Below are positions 7,210 through 13,834 of a DNA stretch of 19,020 nt, in pieces. The DNA comes from an uncultured Chloroflexota bacterium (GTDB lineage: Bacteria > Chloroflexota > Dehalococcoidia > UBA3495). The translations under genes were made by a program, and so were the position numbers. Every line of letters begins with the position of its first letter. Position 1 is the first letter of the stretch. The notes under the pieces were generated by a model. The model was not told where the DNA came from, searched no databases, and saw only the letters and a program-made list of their open reading frames with translations. The DNA lies in assembly GCA_913020235.1 (NCBI GenBank), contig CAJWBT010000008.1:1-19020 (forward strand), in the 5' to 3' direction.

Positions 7210-8307
7210 CTAGACTTTCTTCTCCGGGTATCCAACAATCAGCCAGTCCGGACCGACGGCTCGGATGCCGGCTCTCTCCACCCGCCAAGCGCCGGCCATG
7301 TGCTCCGCTCCTGCGCCTTCCACCGGAGAGGATGCCGGTGCGCCCCCAATGATCACAGGCGCGATGAACGCGTACACCTTGTCGACTTGCCCGGCGTCGA
7401 ACAGGGAGCCAAGGACCATCCCGCCACCCTCCACCAGCAAGCTTACCACGCCGCGGCGGCCCAGTTCGGCCAGCAAATCTCCCATATCCACGCGGCCGTC
7501 CTCTCCGGCAGGAAGATGGAGCACCTCCGCTCCCGCCTTCTCCAACCGCGTCACGTCTTCCTGGGGAGCTTTCTCGGTGCAGGCGATGATGGTGTGCCCC
7601 GGTTGCCCAAGCAATCCGGCCTCTCCGGGAGTGCGGCAACGGCTGTCTACGACCACCCGCAGCGGTTGGCGGAGGAGGGGATTGTCCTCCGGACCGCGGG
7701 CCGTCAGTTGAGGGTCGTCGGCCAGAACGGTGTTCACGCCCACCAGAACCCCGTCGCTCTCCCGTCGCATTTGCTGGACCACACTCCGAGAGTCCGGGCT
7801 GGTAACCCATTTGGAATCTCCGGTGCGGGTCGCGATCTTACCGTCCAAGCTCATAGCAAACTTGGCGCTGACAAAGGGGATTCCCGTGGTGACGTGCTTG
7901 GCGAAAGCCTCATAGAGTTCCCGGGCCGTTTCGGCCTCCTCGCCGATCATCACCTCGATGCCGGCGGACTGGAGATCAGCGATCCCTTCGCCCGAGACCA
8001 GGGGATTGGGGTCCACGGCAGCCAGATGGACCCGGACTACCCCCGCGGAAATGATGGCCTGGGTGCACGGCGGCGTGCGGCCGTAGGTGCAACAGGGTTC
8101 CAATGAGGTGTAGAGCGTGGCGCCTCTGGACGCCTCTCCAGCCTGCCGGAGAGCGACGGCCTCCGCGTGGCGCTGTCCCGGCGGCATAGTGGAACCGCGG
8201 CCGATCTCCACGCCGTCCTTGACAATGACGGCGCCCACCGCGGGGTTTGGGCTGGTGGTGCCCAGAACCTGCCGCGCCAGGCCGATGGCCCTTTGCATGT
8301 GGGTCAT
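7210..8307 (-). CDS. ribD: riboflavin biosynthesis deaminase/reductase RibD
   Basis: Two consecutive steps of riboflavin synthesis: the N-terminal zinc deaminase removes the pyrimidine amine and the C-terminal domain reduces the ribose side chain with NADPH. The product is 365 residues from ATG 8307. The deaminase (about 1-145) has NPAVGAVIV (21-29), HAE at 47-49, and zinc cysteines C72 and C81 in PCCTYGRTPPC. The reductase begins with PFVSAKFAMSLDGKIA (144-159) and carries DGVLVGVNTVLADDP (185-199) and LLVEGGG (290-296). I prefer 8307 because the family normally begins with a Met-rich stretch just before the helix, and GGGGA lies 4 nt upstream. A GTG at 8376, overlapping the dcd stop, is the alternative. 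Confidence 0.95.
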   Translation of the reverse strand: MTHMQRAIGLARQVLGTTSPNPAVGAVIVKDGVEIGRGSTMPPGQRHAEAVALRQAGEASRGATLYTSLEPCCTYGRTPPCTQAIISAGVVRVHLAAVDPNPLVSGEGIADLQSAGIEVMIGEEAETARELYEAFAKHVTTGIPFVSAKFAMSLDGKIATRTGDSKWVTSPDSRSVVQQMRRESDGVLVGVNTVLADDPQLTARGPEDNPLLRQPLRVVVDSRCRTPGEAGLLGQPGHTIIACTEKAPQEDVTRLEKAGAEVLHLPAGEDGRVDMGDLLAELGRRGVVSLLVEGGGMVLGSLFDAGQVDKVYAFIAPVIIGGAPASSPVEGAGAEHMAGAWRVERAGIRAVGPDWLIVGYPEKKV

Positions 8308-8369
8308 GCTATCCCCGCCGCTAGCGGCAGGCGCTCGGCCGTGGGCCTCACTACCGACAGCTGAAAGCC

Positions 8370-8936
8370 TCAACACTTGAAGTCCCAGTGGAAGCGACTG
8401 GCGGTGGGCTCAGTCTGGCCCTGGTACTTGCTCCCCAAAGACGCCGAGCCATAGAGCCGTTCCGCCGGGGCGGTGAGCCGGAGGTAGGAAATCTGCCCGA
8501 TCTTCATTCCGAAATAGAGGGTGATGGGCAGACGGGCCAGGTTACTCAATTCCAAGGTCAGGTGGCCCTTCCATCCCGGGTCTACGAAGCCGGCGGTGGA
8601 GTGAATCACCAGCCCCATTCGTCCCAAGGAACTCTTCCCCTCCAGCCGGGCCACCAGGTCATCGGGAAGCTCGATGTTCTCCAGGGTGCTTCCCAGGACA
8701 AACTCACCCGGGTGCAGGATGAAGGGGCTGTCGTCCGGTATCTCCACCGTCTGGGTGAGGTTTTCCAGGCCCTCCCTGACGTCGATGAACGGCCGCCAAG
8801 CGTTAGTGAAGACCAGGATCTTGCGGTCCAAGTGGAGGTCGACGCTGGCTGGCTGGATGTCCAACGGGTCCAACGGCGATATCACTATCCGCCCTTTGTC
8901 CAGCTCCTCTTTGACTGTCCGGTCGCTTAGAACCAT
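8370..8936 (-). CDS. dcd: dCTP deaminase
   Basis: Converts dCTP to dUTP (or, in bifunctional members, to dUMP), feeding dTMP synthesis. The 188 residues match the family. Visible motifs are DIQPASVDLHL (26-36), EGKSSLGRMGL (99-109), HSTAGFVDPGWKGHLTLEL (112-130) with catalytic Glu129, and the C-terminal SKYQGQTEPTASR (169-181). The start at 8936 is set by GGAGGAA immediately upstream and by the family's N-terminus; the frame is open further upstream but that part is non-homologous. It is the first gene of the operon with ribD, ribE and ribBA; the gap to ribD is 62 bp. I cannot tell from sequence whether it also has dUTPase activity. Confidence 0.95.
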   Translation of the reverse strand: MVLSDRTVKEELDKGRIVISPLDPLDIQPASVDLHLDRKILVFTNAWRPFIDVREGLENLTQTVEIPDDSPFILHPGEFVLGSTLENIELPDDLVARLEGKSSLGRMGLVIHSTAGFVDPGWKGHLTLELSNLARLPITLYFGMKIGQISYLRLTAPAERLYGSASLGSKYQGQTEPTASRFHWDFKC

Positions 8937-8980
8937 GTTCCTCCGGCCAGAAAGTGGCGCGGCCCAATTCCGTTGAGGAA

Positions 8981-9009
8981 ATTCTAGCAACCTGCCACGT
9001 GGGCCGCAA
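8981..9009 (-). promoter_or_regulatory. promoter of the dcd-rib operon (extended -10)
   Basis: On the minus strand TTGCGG (9004-9009) and TAGAAT (8981-8986) are separated by 17 bp, and TGC precedes the -10. Start of transcription near 8974 gives a leader of under 40 nt, too short for an FMN (RFN) riboswitch. None is seen further upstream either. Confidence 0.6.
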
Positions 9010-9090
9010 GTGGAGGCGAACCGGTGAGCGCCTCCTTTCCTCCCCAACGCCCCTTTAATTACCTTTGGCCGAGCACGGGGAAACGGCACC

Positions 9091-9209
9091 TATAGTGGTC
9101 AGATTCCAACCGAGCGGTCGCGAGAGGCGGACACCAAGTCCCTCCGCGCATTAAGGACGAAGTGAGGCCTGTGCCGATCCGCTATTGGCAGATCGGCACA
9201 GGCCCTTTT
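9091..9209 (+). ncRNA. candidate small RNA ending at an orphan terminator
   Basis: TATAGT at 9091-9096 could be a -10, without a good -35. It would give an RNA of about 105 nt that ends at the strong terminator 9166-9209. Inside, GCGG/CCGC arms around 9126-9149 could form another hairpin. There is no open frame of note on this strand here. The call rests only on a terminator that has no gene to serve. Confidence 0.2.
9166..9209 (+). terminator. strong Rho-independent terminator with no obvious upstream gene
   Basis: A perfect 14-bp stem, GGCCTGTGCCGATC (9166-9179) with its complement at 9191-9204, has an 11-nt loop and is followed by CTTTTCTC. The U-tract exists only on the plus strand. On the minus strand the stem lies about 95 nt past the end of the SIMPL lipoprotein gene and might also stop that transcript, but without a U-run. 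Confidence 0.7.
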
Positions 9210-9299
9210 CTCGTCCCCTAGCAGGGGTGTCCTGGTACGCTACTTTCGTACCTCCAACTTGGGGGTTGGCTTACTCAAGAGACTTGCGCATCGGGTTGG

Positions 9300-10304
9300 T
9301 CAGGCCTCCGGCTGTTGTATCTCGAAGGCCGCCTGGACCGACACCGATATGTCCAACTCTCCGGCCATGATGGGGGTTGGCGCCGCTGCGGCGGAGAAGG
9401 ATGCCCGCTCCATCACTACCATCGGCGATGGCGCAAACCCGCCCGTCTCGGTGATGTAATTGAGTCTGCCCAACTCTACCCCCGCCAGGGAGGCGATCTG
9501 CTCGGCTTTGGCCCTCAGGTCCTGGATCGCGGCGGCCCGGGCCTGGTCCTTCAGTGGCTCGGTATCCTCGATGCTGAAGCTGACGTTCTGGAACCGGGCC
9601 AGGTCGCCGCCCGCCTCGATTGCCTCGTCGATGATTCCGCCTAGAGAATCCAGGTCCCGGACGGTGACGGTTAGCTGGTTGGTGGCCTGGTAGCCGAGAA
9701 CCACCTGTTCGCGCTCGAGCGTGCACTCGCTGCCCGTCGACCTCCCAACGGCCTCAAGGTGAATCGTTGGCTTGGGGGGTTCCGGCGCTCCCAAGGGGAG
9801 TACGGCCGCCTCTTCCTCGGCTTCCCCGCCATTGAGACACCTGGTGACTTCCCGGCTGGTGTATCTGGCGTTGATATTGAAATAGCTGGTCTGAACGTCC
9901 CGGTCGGCGATGCCTTGGGATTTCAGGACCCCCAGCGTTTGGCCCATGGCTTCCGCGGCGCTGGTGCGGGCCTCGGCCACGGTGTCGGCGAAGGCAACGA
10001 TGCCCAAGCTCAGGGTTGCCAGGTCGGGTGCTGCGCTCGCCTCTCCTTGGCCGGAAACCCAGATGCCCGCGTTGGCACCCGCCTGGGTGCCGGCGGCGTT
10101 CCGGACCAACGCCTCGTACGCGGCGGAGCCGGCCGGCGAAGCCAGTACGCCCGCGAGGTCCGCCAGCCCCTGCTGGGAACCCGATGGCGCGGCGTTGGCC
10201 GCGGGGGTCTCCGCCTCCGAGCCGCAGGCCACCAGCGCCAGCAACCCCACCCCCAGGCCCAAGGCCACCAGATGAATCCTTCCCCGTTTGATTACCCCGA
10301 TCAT
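9300..10304 (-). CDS. SIMPL-domain (DUF541) lipoprotein
   Basis: A 334-residue exported protein. The N-terminus MIGVIKRGRIHLVALGLG is a lipoprotein signal; the lipobox LVAC puts the lipidated Cys at 27, followed by a Gly/Ala/Ser-rich linker. From about residue 73 (GIWVSGQGEASAAPDLATLS) it matches SIMPL/DUF541, whose members sit in the periplasm or cell surface and are linked to envelope or oxidative stress; no enzymatic activity is established. After the first half of the domain there is an insertion of roughly 45 residues, from RCLNGGEAEEE to GSECTLERE, carrying two Cys that could form a disulfide. The start is fixed by GGAGGAG just before ATG 10304 and by the signal peptide, although the frame is open to 10592. 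It lies downstream of the sigma/anti-sigma operon, past a terminator. The 237 bp upstream of it contain no clear promoter. Confidence 0.85.
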   Translation of the reverse strand: MIGVIKRGRIHLVALGLGVGLLALVACGSEAETPAANAAPSGSQQGLADLAGVLASPAGSAAYEALVRNAAGTQAGANAGIWVSGQGEASAAPDLATLSLGIVAFADTVAEARTSAAEAMGQTLGVLKSQGIADRDVQTSYFNINARYTSREVTRCLNGGEAEEEAAVLPLGAPEPPKPTIHLEAVGRSTGSECTLEREQVVLGYQATNQLTVTVRDLDSLGGIIDEAIEAGGDLARFQNVSFSIEDTEPLKDQARAAAIQDLRAKAEQIASLAGVELGRLNYITETGGFAPSPMVVMERASFSAAAAPTPIMAGELDISVSVQAAFEIQQPEA

Positions 10305-10541
10305 TTCTCCTCCTCTTGGCGCTCCACTGAGTACTACTCTGGCCGTTCCCGTTTCCCGGTGCTTGACCCGGCGCCGTGTCTTTCTTGGTATATGACGAGA
10401 TGACTTGCAGAAAAGTTCCAACCTCTTTCGAACTGGGCCTGGCCCGGCCCCTCGTGTTTCCTGGCGCCCGAGGCGGAACGATACCCCGGCATAGTAACCC
10501 GGAGTTCTCTTCCCGTAACCCGCAGAATTATTGACATTCCC

Positions 10542-10573
10542 AAAGAAAAAAGGCCGACGTCCGGTCGGCCTTT
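10542..10573 (-). terminator. Rho-independent terminator of the sigma/anti-sigma operon
   Basis: On the minus strand a 10-bp stem, AAAGGCCGAC (10564-10573 with 10549-10558), with a 5-nt loop is followed by TTTCTTTG, giving a long U-rich tail. It lies 35 bp past the anti-sigma stop and separates that operon from the SIMPL gene. Confidence 0.85.
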
Positions 10574-10607
10574 CGACTGAGGAAGCGCTCATGGCTACCG
10601 GCTGCCG

Positions 10608-11549
10608 CTACCTCCGGTCCACCCGGCGAGAGATCGTCATCTTCAACACCAGGCCAACCAGGAACAGTACACCGGCAACGGCCACCAGTCCCTCCAGCAG
10701 CCTCCAGAATACCCCGGTTCCTTCCGGCCCAGCCCCTGGAATCCCTCCGGACACCGGCCCCGCCGCCGGAATCCTCTCTTCATCTTGAAGGGGTCCAGTC
10801 CTAGCTTCCGGGGTTGGCGCGATAGCCTTGGGCTCGGCCGCCGGCTGGTCCATGCTATCCGGGGCCTCCGCTGCGGCATTCGGGGGAGGCATCGCAGCCT
10901 GCTCAGTCTCCATCTGGGCGTCGAGGGCCATCGGGGGCTCGGCTGCCATCGCGAAGGGAGCCGGCGACGGTTCAGCGGCGGCGGCGGCTTCGGACCTAGT
11001 TTCATCAGCCACCGGTGCCTCGGCCACCAGGGCGAGGGGAGCCGGTGACGGTTCAGCGGCGGCCAGCTCCTGACTTGCCACTCCCCCATCCGCGACCTGG
11101 GACCGGTCTCCCGCAGCTGCACTCTCCGGCGCCCGGTCGGACAGGGCCGGCGCTACCAGCGCTGTCGCGGCCACACGCTCGCCGGGGGCCAGCAGTCCGG
11201 TAGCATCCGCGGAGACCAGCACCGCCAGCACGATTGCCGCCACCGAGGCTGCTCCCGCGAAAGCCCATTGAGGCAACCGCAGCAGCGGCGCGGGACGGAC
11301 CCGAACCAGCTCCGGAGGCGGAGCAACCATGGTAAAGTTGCGGCTGGGCGCTTCCACCGGGAGCTGCCGTAGCAACACAACGGCGCTCCGGAGTGACTCC
11401 AACTCATCCCGGCAGGTTACGCACGACGCCAGTTGCCTGTCAGCACGGGCCAGGGCGCCAGCCCCCAACCGGTCATCCATGTACTCGGCCAGGGTTTCTG
11501 GCTCTATATGTTGGTGGCTTCGTCTTATAGACCACATAATCTTACTCAC
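10608..11549 (-). CDS. anti-sigma factor with degenerate zinc finger and two membrane segments
   Basis: Likely binds and silences the ECF sigma factor encoded immediately upstream. Domains in order: an N-terminal ZAS-like region (H12/H14, then QLASCVTC with C43 and C46); the motif LPVEAPSRNFTM (63-74) typical of these proteins; a membrane helix (about 95-117); an Ala/Pro/Glu-rich segment of about 160 residues with an imperfect repeat AAAEPSPAP; and a second membrane helix (about 282-303) followed by a basic tail. In canonical ZAS domains the residue four before the first Cys is His (HxxxCxxC); here it is Gln39. The GTG start at 11549 overlaps the sigma stop by 8 nt; ATG 11537 is an equally possible start. 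With two helices, the acidic linker would be outside the cell and both ends inside. Confidence 0.85.
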   Translation of the reverse strand: MSKIMWSIRRSHQHIEPETLAEYMDDRLGAGALARADRQLASCVTCRDELESLRSAVVLLRQLPVEAPSRNFTMVAPPPELVRVRPAPLLRLPQWAFAGAASVAAIVLAVLVSADATGLLAPGERVAATALVAPALSDRAPESAAAGDRSQVADGGVASQELAAAEPSPAPLALVAEAPVADETRSEAAAAAEPSPAPFAMAAEPPMALDAQMETEQAAMPPPNAAAEAPDSMDQPAAEPKAIAPTPEARTGPLQDEERIPAAGPVSGGIPGAGPEGTGVFWRLLEGLVAVAGVLFLVGLVLKMTISRRVDRR

Positions 11550-12177
11550 TATGACGGAAGCGAGAAGGCAATAGTTCCCCGATTCCTTGCAGGTAATCCC
11601 GGAGTCCGCTCCGCCCTCGGCTGACGCGGGATTTTACCGTCCCCAGGGAGCAGTTCATGGCCAATGCTGCCTCCTCGTAGCTCAGGCCCTGGACATCCAC
11701 CAACACCACCGCCAGCCGTTGCTCTTCTTGTAGCGAGTTCAGGCCGCGCTGAATGGCCCGGTTCAGCTCACCGCGCTCGGCGTGCGCCTCGGGCGACTCT
11801 TCGCCGGAAGGCAGGTCCGCGGCGCTGGGTGTGCGATCGGGACCCTCAGCGTCAACGGGCAAAGGATCGAGGGGCGTAGTCGGCCGGGACCGGCGGGCGC
11901 GCAACATGTCCCGGCACGTGTTCGCGACAATCCGCATGAGCCAGGCCTTGAGGTTGTCGCCCCGGTAGTTATGAAATGCCCGGTACGCGGAGATGAGGCT
12001 TTCCTGGACCGCGTCCTCGCCCAAGGCCCAATCGTCAAGCATACGGCGGGCCAGGTTATAGGCTTGGGTCTGATAGGTTTCGATGATGCAGTTGAAGCAA
12101 CTGGAGCGGCCGGCACGGTCCCGCACCGGCAGGGGGGTGTGAGTGGTGCAGGTGAACGCCTCAGAGGTACTCACCAT
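11542..12177 (-). CDS. ECF (group 4) RNA polymerase sigma factor
   Basis: Directs RNA polymerase to a small regulon, usually in response to envelope or oxidative stress. The 211 residues contain region 2 (about 33-97: YNLARRMLDD, DAVQESLISAYRAF, LKAWLMRIVANTCRDMLRA), an acidic linker, and region 4 (about 138-196: SYEEAALAMNCSLGTVKSRVSRGRSGLRDYL). Most ECF factors start only a few residues before region 2. This one has about 30 extra residues with C10, H13, C27 and C30 spaced C-x2-H-x13-C-x2-C, a possible metal or redox site. The ATG at 12177 has AAGGA about 9 nt upstream. It overlaps the anti-sigma gene by 8 nt. No clear autoregulated ECF promoter was found in front of it. Confidence 0.92.
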   Translation of the reverse strand: MVSTSEAFTCTTHTPLPVRDRAGRSSCFNCIIETYQTQAYNLARRMLDDWALGEDAVQESLISAYRAFHNYRGDNLKAWLMRIVANTCRDMLRARRSRPTTPLDPLPVDAEGPDRTPSAADLPSGEESPEAHAERGELNRAIQRGLNSLQEEQRLAVVLVDVQGLSYEEAALAMNCSLGTVKSRVSRGRSGLRDYLQGIGELLPSRFRHSE

Positions 12178-12305
12178 CGCCGGTTATCCTTGGGCGGCCC
12201 GAACTGGTGGGTCGAAGCCGAGGATAAGTCTGACAAAGCCCGGCACTCTGGTTGATTGGCAGTTGCGAACAGGTTGCGCCCGCATCGGCCGAGCGCCCGG
12301 CCGGC

Positions 12306-12527
12306 CTAGTGGAAGGGGCAAACGAACTTGAAGCCGCGGACCAGGGAGGTGTCGTCCGGCTCTTCGCCGGCTCCGGTTCCGTTTTCGGCCAGAGAAGCGC
12401 TGGAGCCGGCCTGGCCCGGGCCGGCGGCCTCGCCGCTCACCGCTTGGCTGACGGCGCCGGCCAAGGTCAGGATCATGGACACCGCCAGGATCCCAATGAC
12501 CAGAATAGCCATCAGCTTGGGCTTCAC
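12306..12527 (-). CDS. small single-pass membrane protein, unknown function
   Basis: A 73-residue product from GTG 12527. It begins with a basic stretch (MKPKLM) and a hydrophobic helix, AILVIGILAVSMILTLAGAV. A Gly/Ala/Ser/Glu-rich polar tail ends KFVCPFH. I do not recognise a family. GGAGGG lies about 10 nt before this GTG. An in-frame GTG at 12569 would overlap the probable promoter, which is why I prefer 12527. The gene sits 128 bp upstream of the sigma factor on the same strand and could share its transcript. It could be a small exported sensor or accessory protein; that is guesswork from position. Confidence 0.5.
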   Translation of the reverse strand: MKPKLMAILVIGILAVSMILTLAGAVSQAVSGEAAGPGQAGSSASLAENGTGAGEEPDDTSLVRGFKFVCPFH

Positions 12528-12573
12528 AGCCGCCGAACCCTCCGTAATCACGTTGGCGTATCGATACACGGCT

Positions 12574-12581
12574 ATTCTATA
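12574..12581 (-). promoter_or_regulatory. possible -10 for the small membrane protein gene
   Basis: TATAGAAT on the minus strand contains two overlapping -10-like hexamers, TATAGA and TAGAAT. No clear -35 lies at the right distance. Transcription from here would start near 12567. Confidence 0.3.
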
Positions 12582-12679
12582 ACTTTGGCCGATGGAATAC
12601 CAGTAAGTGTACGTTCAACTTGAGCGAGTGCACCGGAGGCCGAATATCCAAGTACCTTGGCGGGCTCGCCCCTGGCATC

Positions 12680-12688
12680 TGCTATACT
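12680..12688 (+). promoter_or_regulatory. promoter of the methyltransferase operon (extended -10)
   Basis: TGC-TATACT is an extended -10; TTGGCG lies 20 bp upstream of the TATACT hexamer, too far for a normal -35. The leader to ATG 12763 would be about 68 nt. Confidence 0.45.
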
Positions 12689-12762
12689 GCACCCGCTGAT
12701 CCCCCGGTGGGAGCGACGCCACCATTCCGCTGGAAGGTCTGAGCGACAGCTCCCGGACTGAT

Positions 12763-13515
12763 ATGAAGCCCGCACTGGACCTACCAGCGATGGACTTTGA
12801 CAGTAACCGGCGCGCCCGCCGCCTCTTCGACGGGATCGCCTCGCAGTACGACGTGCTCTCCGAGGTAATGTCGTTCTTCCAGTTCGGGCTGTGGCGGCGC
12901 TTCCTGATTTCCCGTTTGAACGTCCGCTCCGGAGACACCGTGCTGGACCTCTGCACCGGGACCGCGACGGTAGCAACCCAGATAGCAAAGGCCTATGACG
13001 TGCGAGTAGTGGGGGTGGACCTGAGCGCCGAGATGCTCAACGGGGCCCGGCGCAGGATCTCCAACCGGCGGCTCGACGGAAAAGTGGCCTTGCTGATGGG
13101 CAGAGCGGAGAACCTCTCCTTCCCCGACGGGTGTTTCGACGCGGTATGCTTCACCTATTTGCTGCGCTATGTGGACGACCCGTCTGCCACCCTTGGAGAG
13201 ATAGTCAGGGTCCTTAAACCCGGCGGGCGCCTGCTTTCCCTGGAGTTCGGGATGCCCAACAACGTTCTTGCGCGGGGGGTCTGGCACGCCTATACCAAAG
13301 CTGCTCTACCCCTGGCCACCAGGGTCTTGTCCCCGGAATGGCGGGAGTTGGGAACGTTCCTCGGACCCAGCATATCGGCATTTTGCCGCTCGTACCCCCT
13401 GGAGCACCTTCGGCAGATGTGGGCAGACTGTGGGGTCATGGACGTCCGGATAAAGCGCCTGTCCCTGGGCGGAGGCGTGGTGATGTGGGGTACCAAAAGC
13501 ATTGAGGAGACCTGA
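12763..13515 (+). CDS. UbiE/MenG-type class I SAM-dependent methyltransferase
   Basis: A 250-residue methyltransferase of the UbiE/COQ5 family, whose best-known members carry out the C-methylation that completes menaquinone or ubiquinone. Family features are the N-terminal LFDGIASQYDVLSEVMSF (21-38), SAM motif I VLDLCTGTATVA (60-71), acidic motif II VVGVDLSAEML (82-92), ENLSFPDGCFDAV (116-128), LKPGGRLLSLEFGMP (151-165) and a C-terminal GGGVVMWGTK. The length fits demethylmenaquinone methyltransferase, but without other quinone genes nearby another lipid substrate is possible, so no symbol is given. No strong ribosome binding site precedes ATG 12763 or the alternative ATG 12790. It is the first gene of a probable three-gene unit with the small membrane protein and the SDR. 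Confidence 0.85.
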   Translation: MKPALDLPAMDFDSNRRARRLFDGIASQYDVLSEVMSFFQFGLWRRFLISRLNVRSGDTVLDLCTGTATVATQIAKAYDVRVVGVDLSAEMLNGARRRISNRRLDGKVALLMGRAENLSFPDGCFDAVCFTYLLRYVDDPSATLGEIVRVLKPGGRLLSLEFGMPNNVLARGVWHAYTKAALPLATRVLSPEWRELGTFLGPSISAFCRSYPLEHLRQMWADCGVMDVRIKRLSLGGGVVMWGTKSIEET

Positions 13516-13597
13516 CGCGGGCAGCAGGTACCCGGACGGATTTTTGAGCACGGCAGCATTGCAACCGCCCGGACCTTGTAGCTGGGGAAGGACAGAG

Positions 13598-13834
13598 GTG
13601 AAAGCAGGGCAAACACCCGCGTTCTATGTTCTGGCCGACGGCAGTATGGTGGGCCCTGGACGGTCCAGGATGATCTCGGCGCCCGAACGGGCCTTGAGCC
13701 TGCTGACCGTGACCATAATTGTTTTCGCCGGGAGCATCCTGGCCTTTCGGCTCCAAGCCGCCGTGTCTAGGACGCCCTCCCGGCGTCCTCGGGAAATCCT
13801 CGGGAAAATCGATCCGCCAGGGTGGCACACATGA
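13598..13834 (+). CDS. small single-pass membrane protein, coupled to the downstream SDR
   Basis: A 78-residue product from GTG 13598, with AAGGA five bases upstream. The central segment ALSLLTVTIIVFAGSILAFRL is a clear membrane helix; the tail is basic and Pro/Arg-rich. I recognise no family. Its TGA overlaps the ATG of the next gene (ATGA, 13831-13834), an arrangement common in true operons and the main reason to believe the gene. The frame is open upstream to 13502, overlapping the methyltransferase stop region, but that start has no visible ribosome binding site. It may anchor or accompany the two enzymes around it at the membrane. Confidence 0.6.
   Translation: MKAGQTPAFYVLADGSMVGPGRSRMISAPERALSLLTVTIIVFAGSILAFRLQAAVSRTPSRRPREILGKIDPPGWHT

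Noticed and set aside
8370..9089. 239-residue version of dCTP deaminase
   Set aside because: The first 51 residues are not homologous to the family, and they cover the promoter and ribosome binding site.
9300..10592. 430-residue version of the SIMPL protein starting at 10592
   Set aside because: The extra N-terminus covers the terminator region and is low-complexity; a strong ribosome binding site and a lipoprotein signal mark the start at 10304.
12178..12305. Autoregulated ECF promoter with GCAAC and GTC
   Set aside because: Both short motifs occur but the spacing is too long for ECF promoters.
12781..13287. Minus-strand open frame opposite the methyltransferase
   Set aside because: It is the antisense shadow of the methyltransferase; it carries no domain motif.
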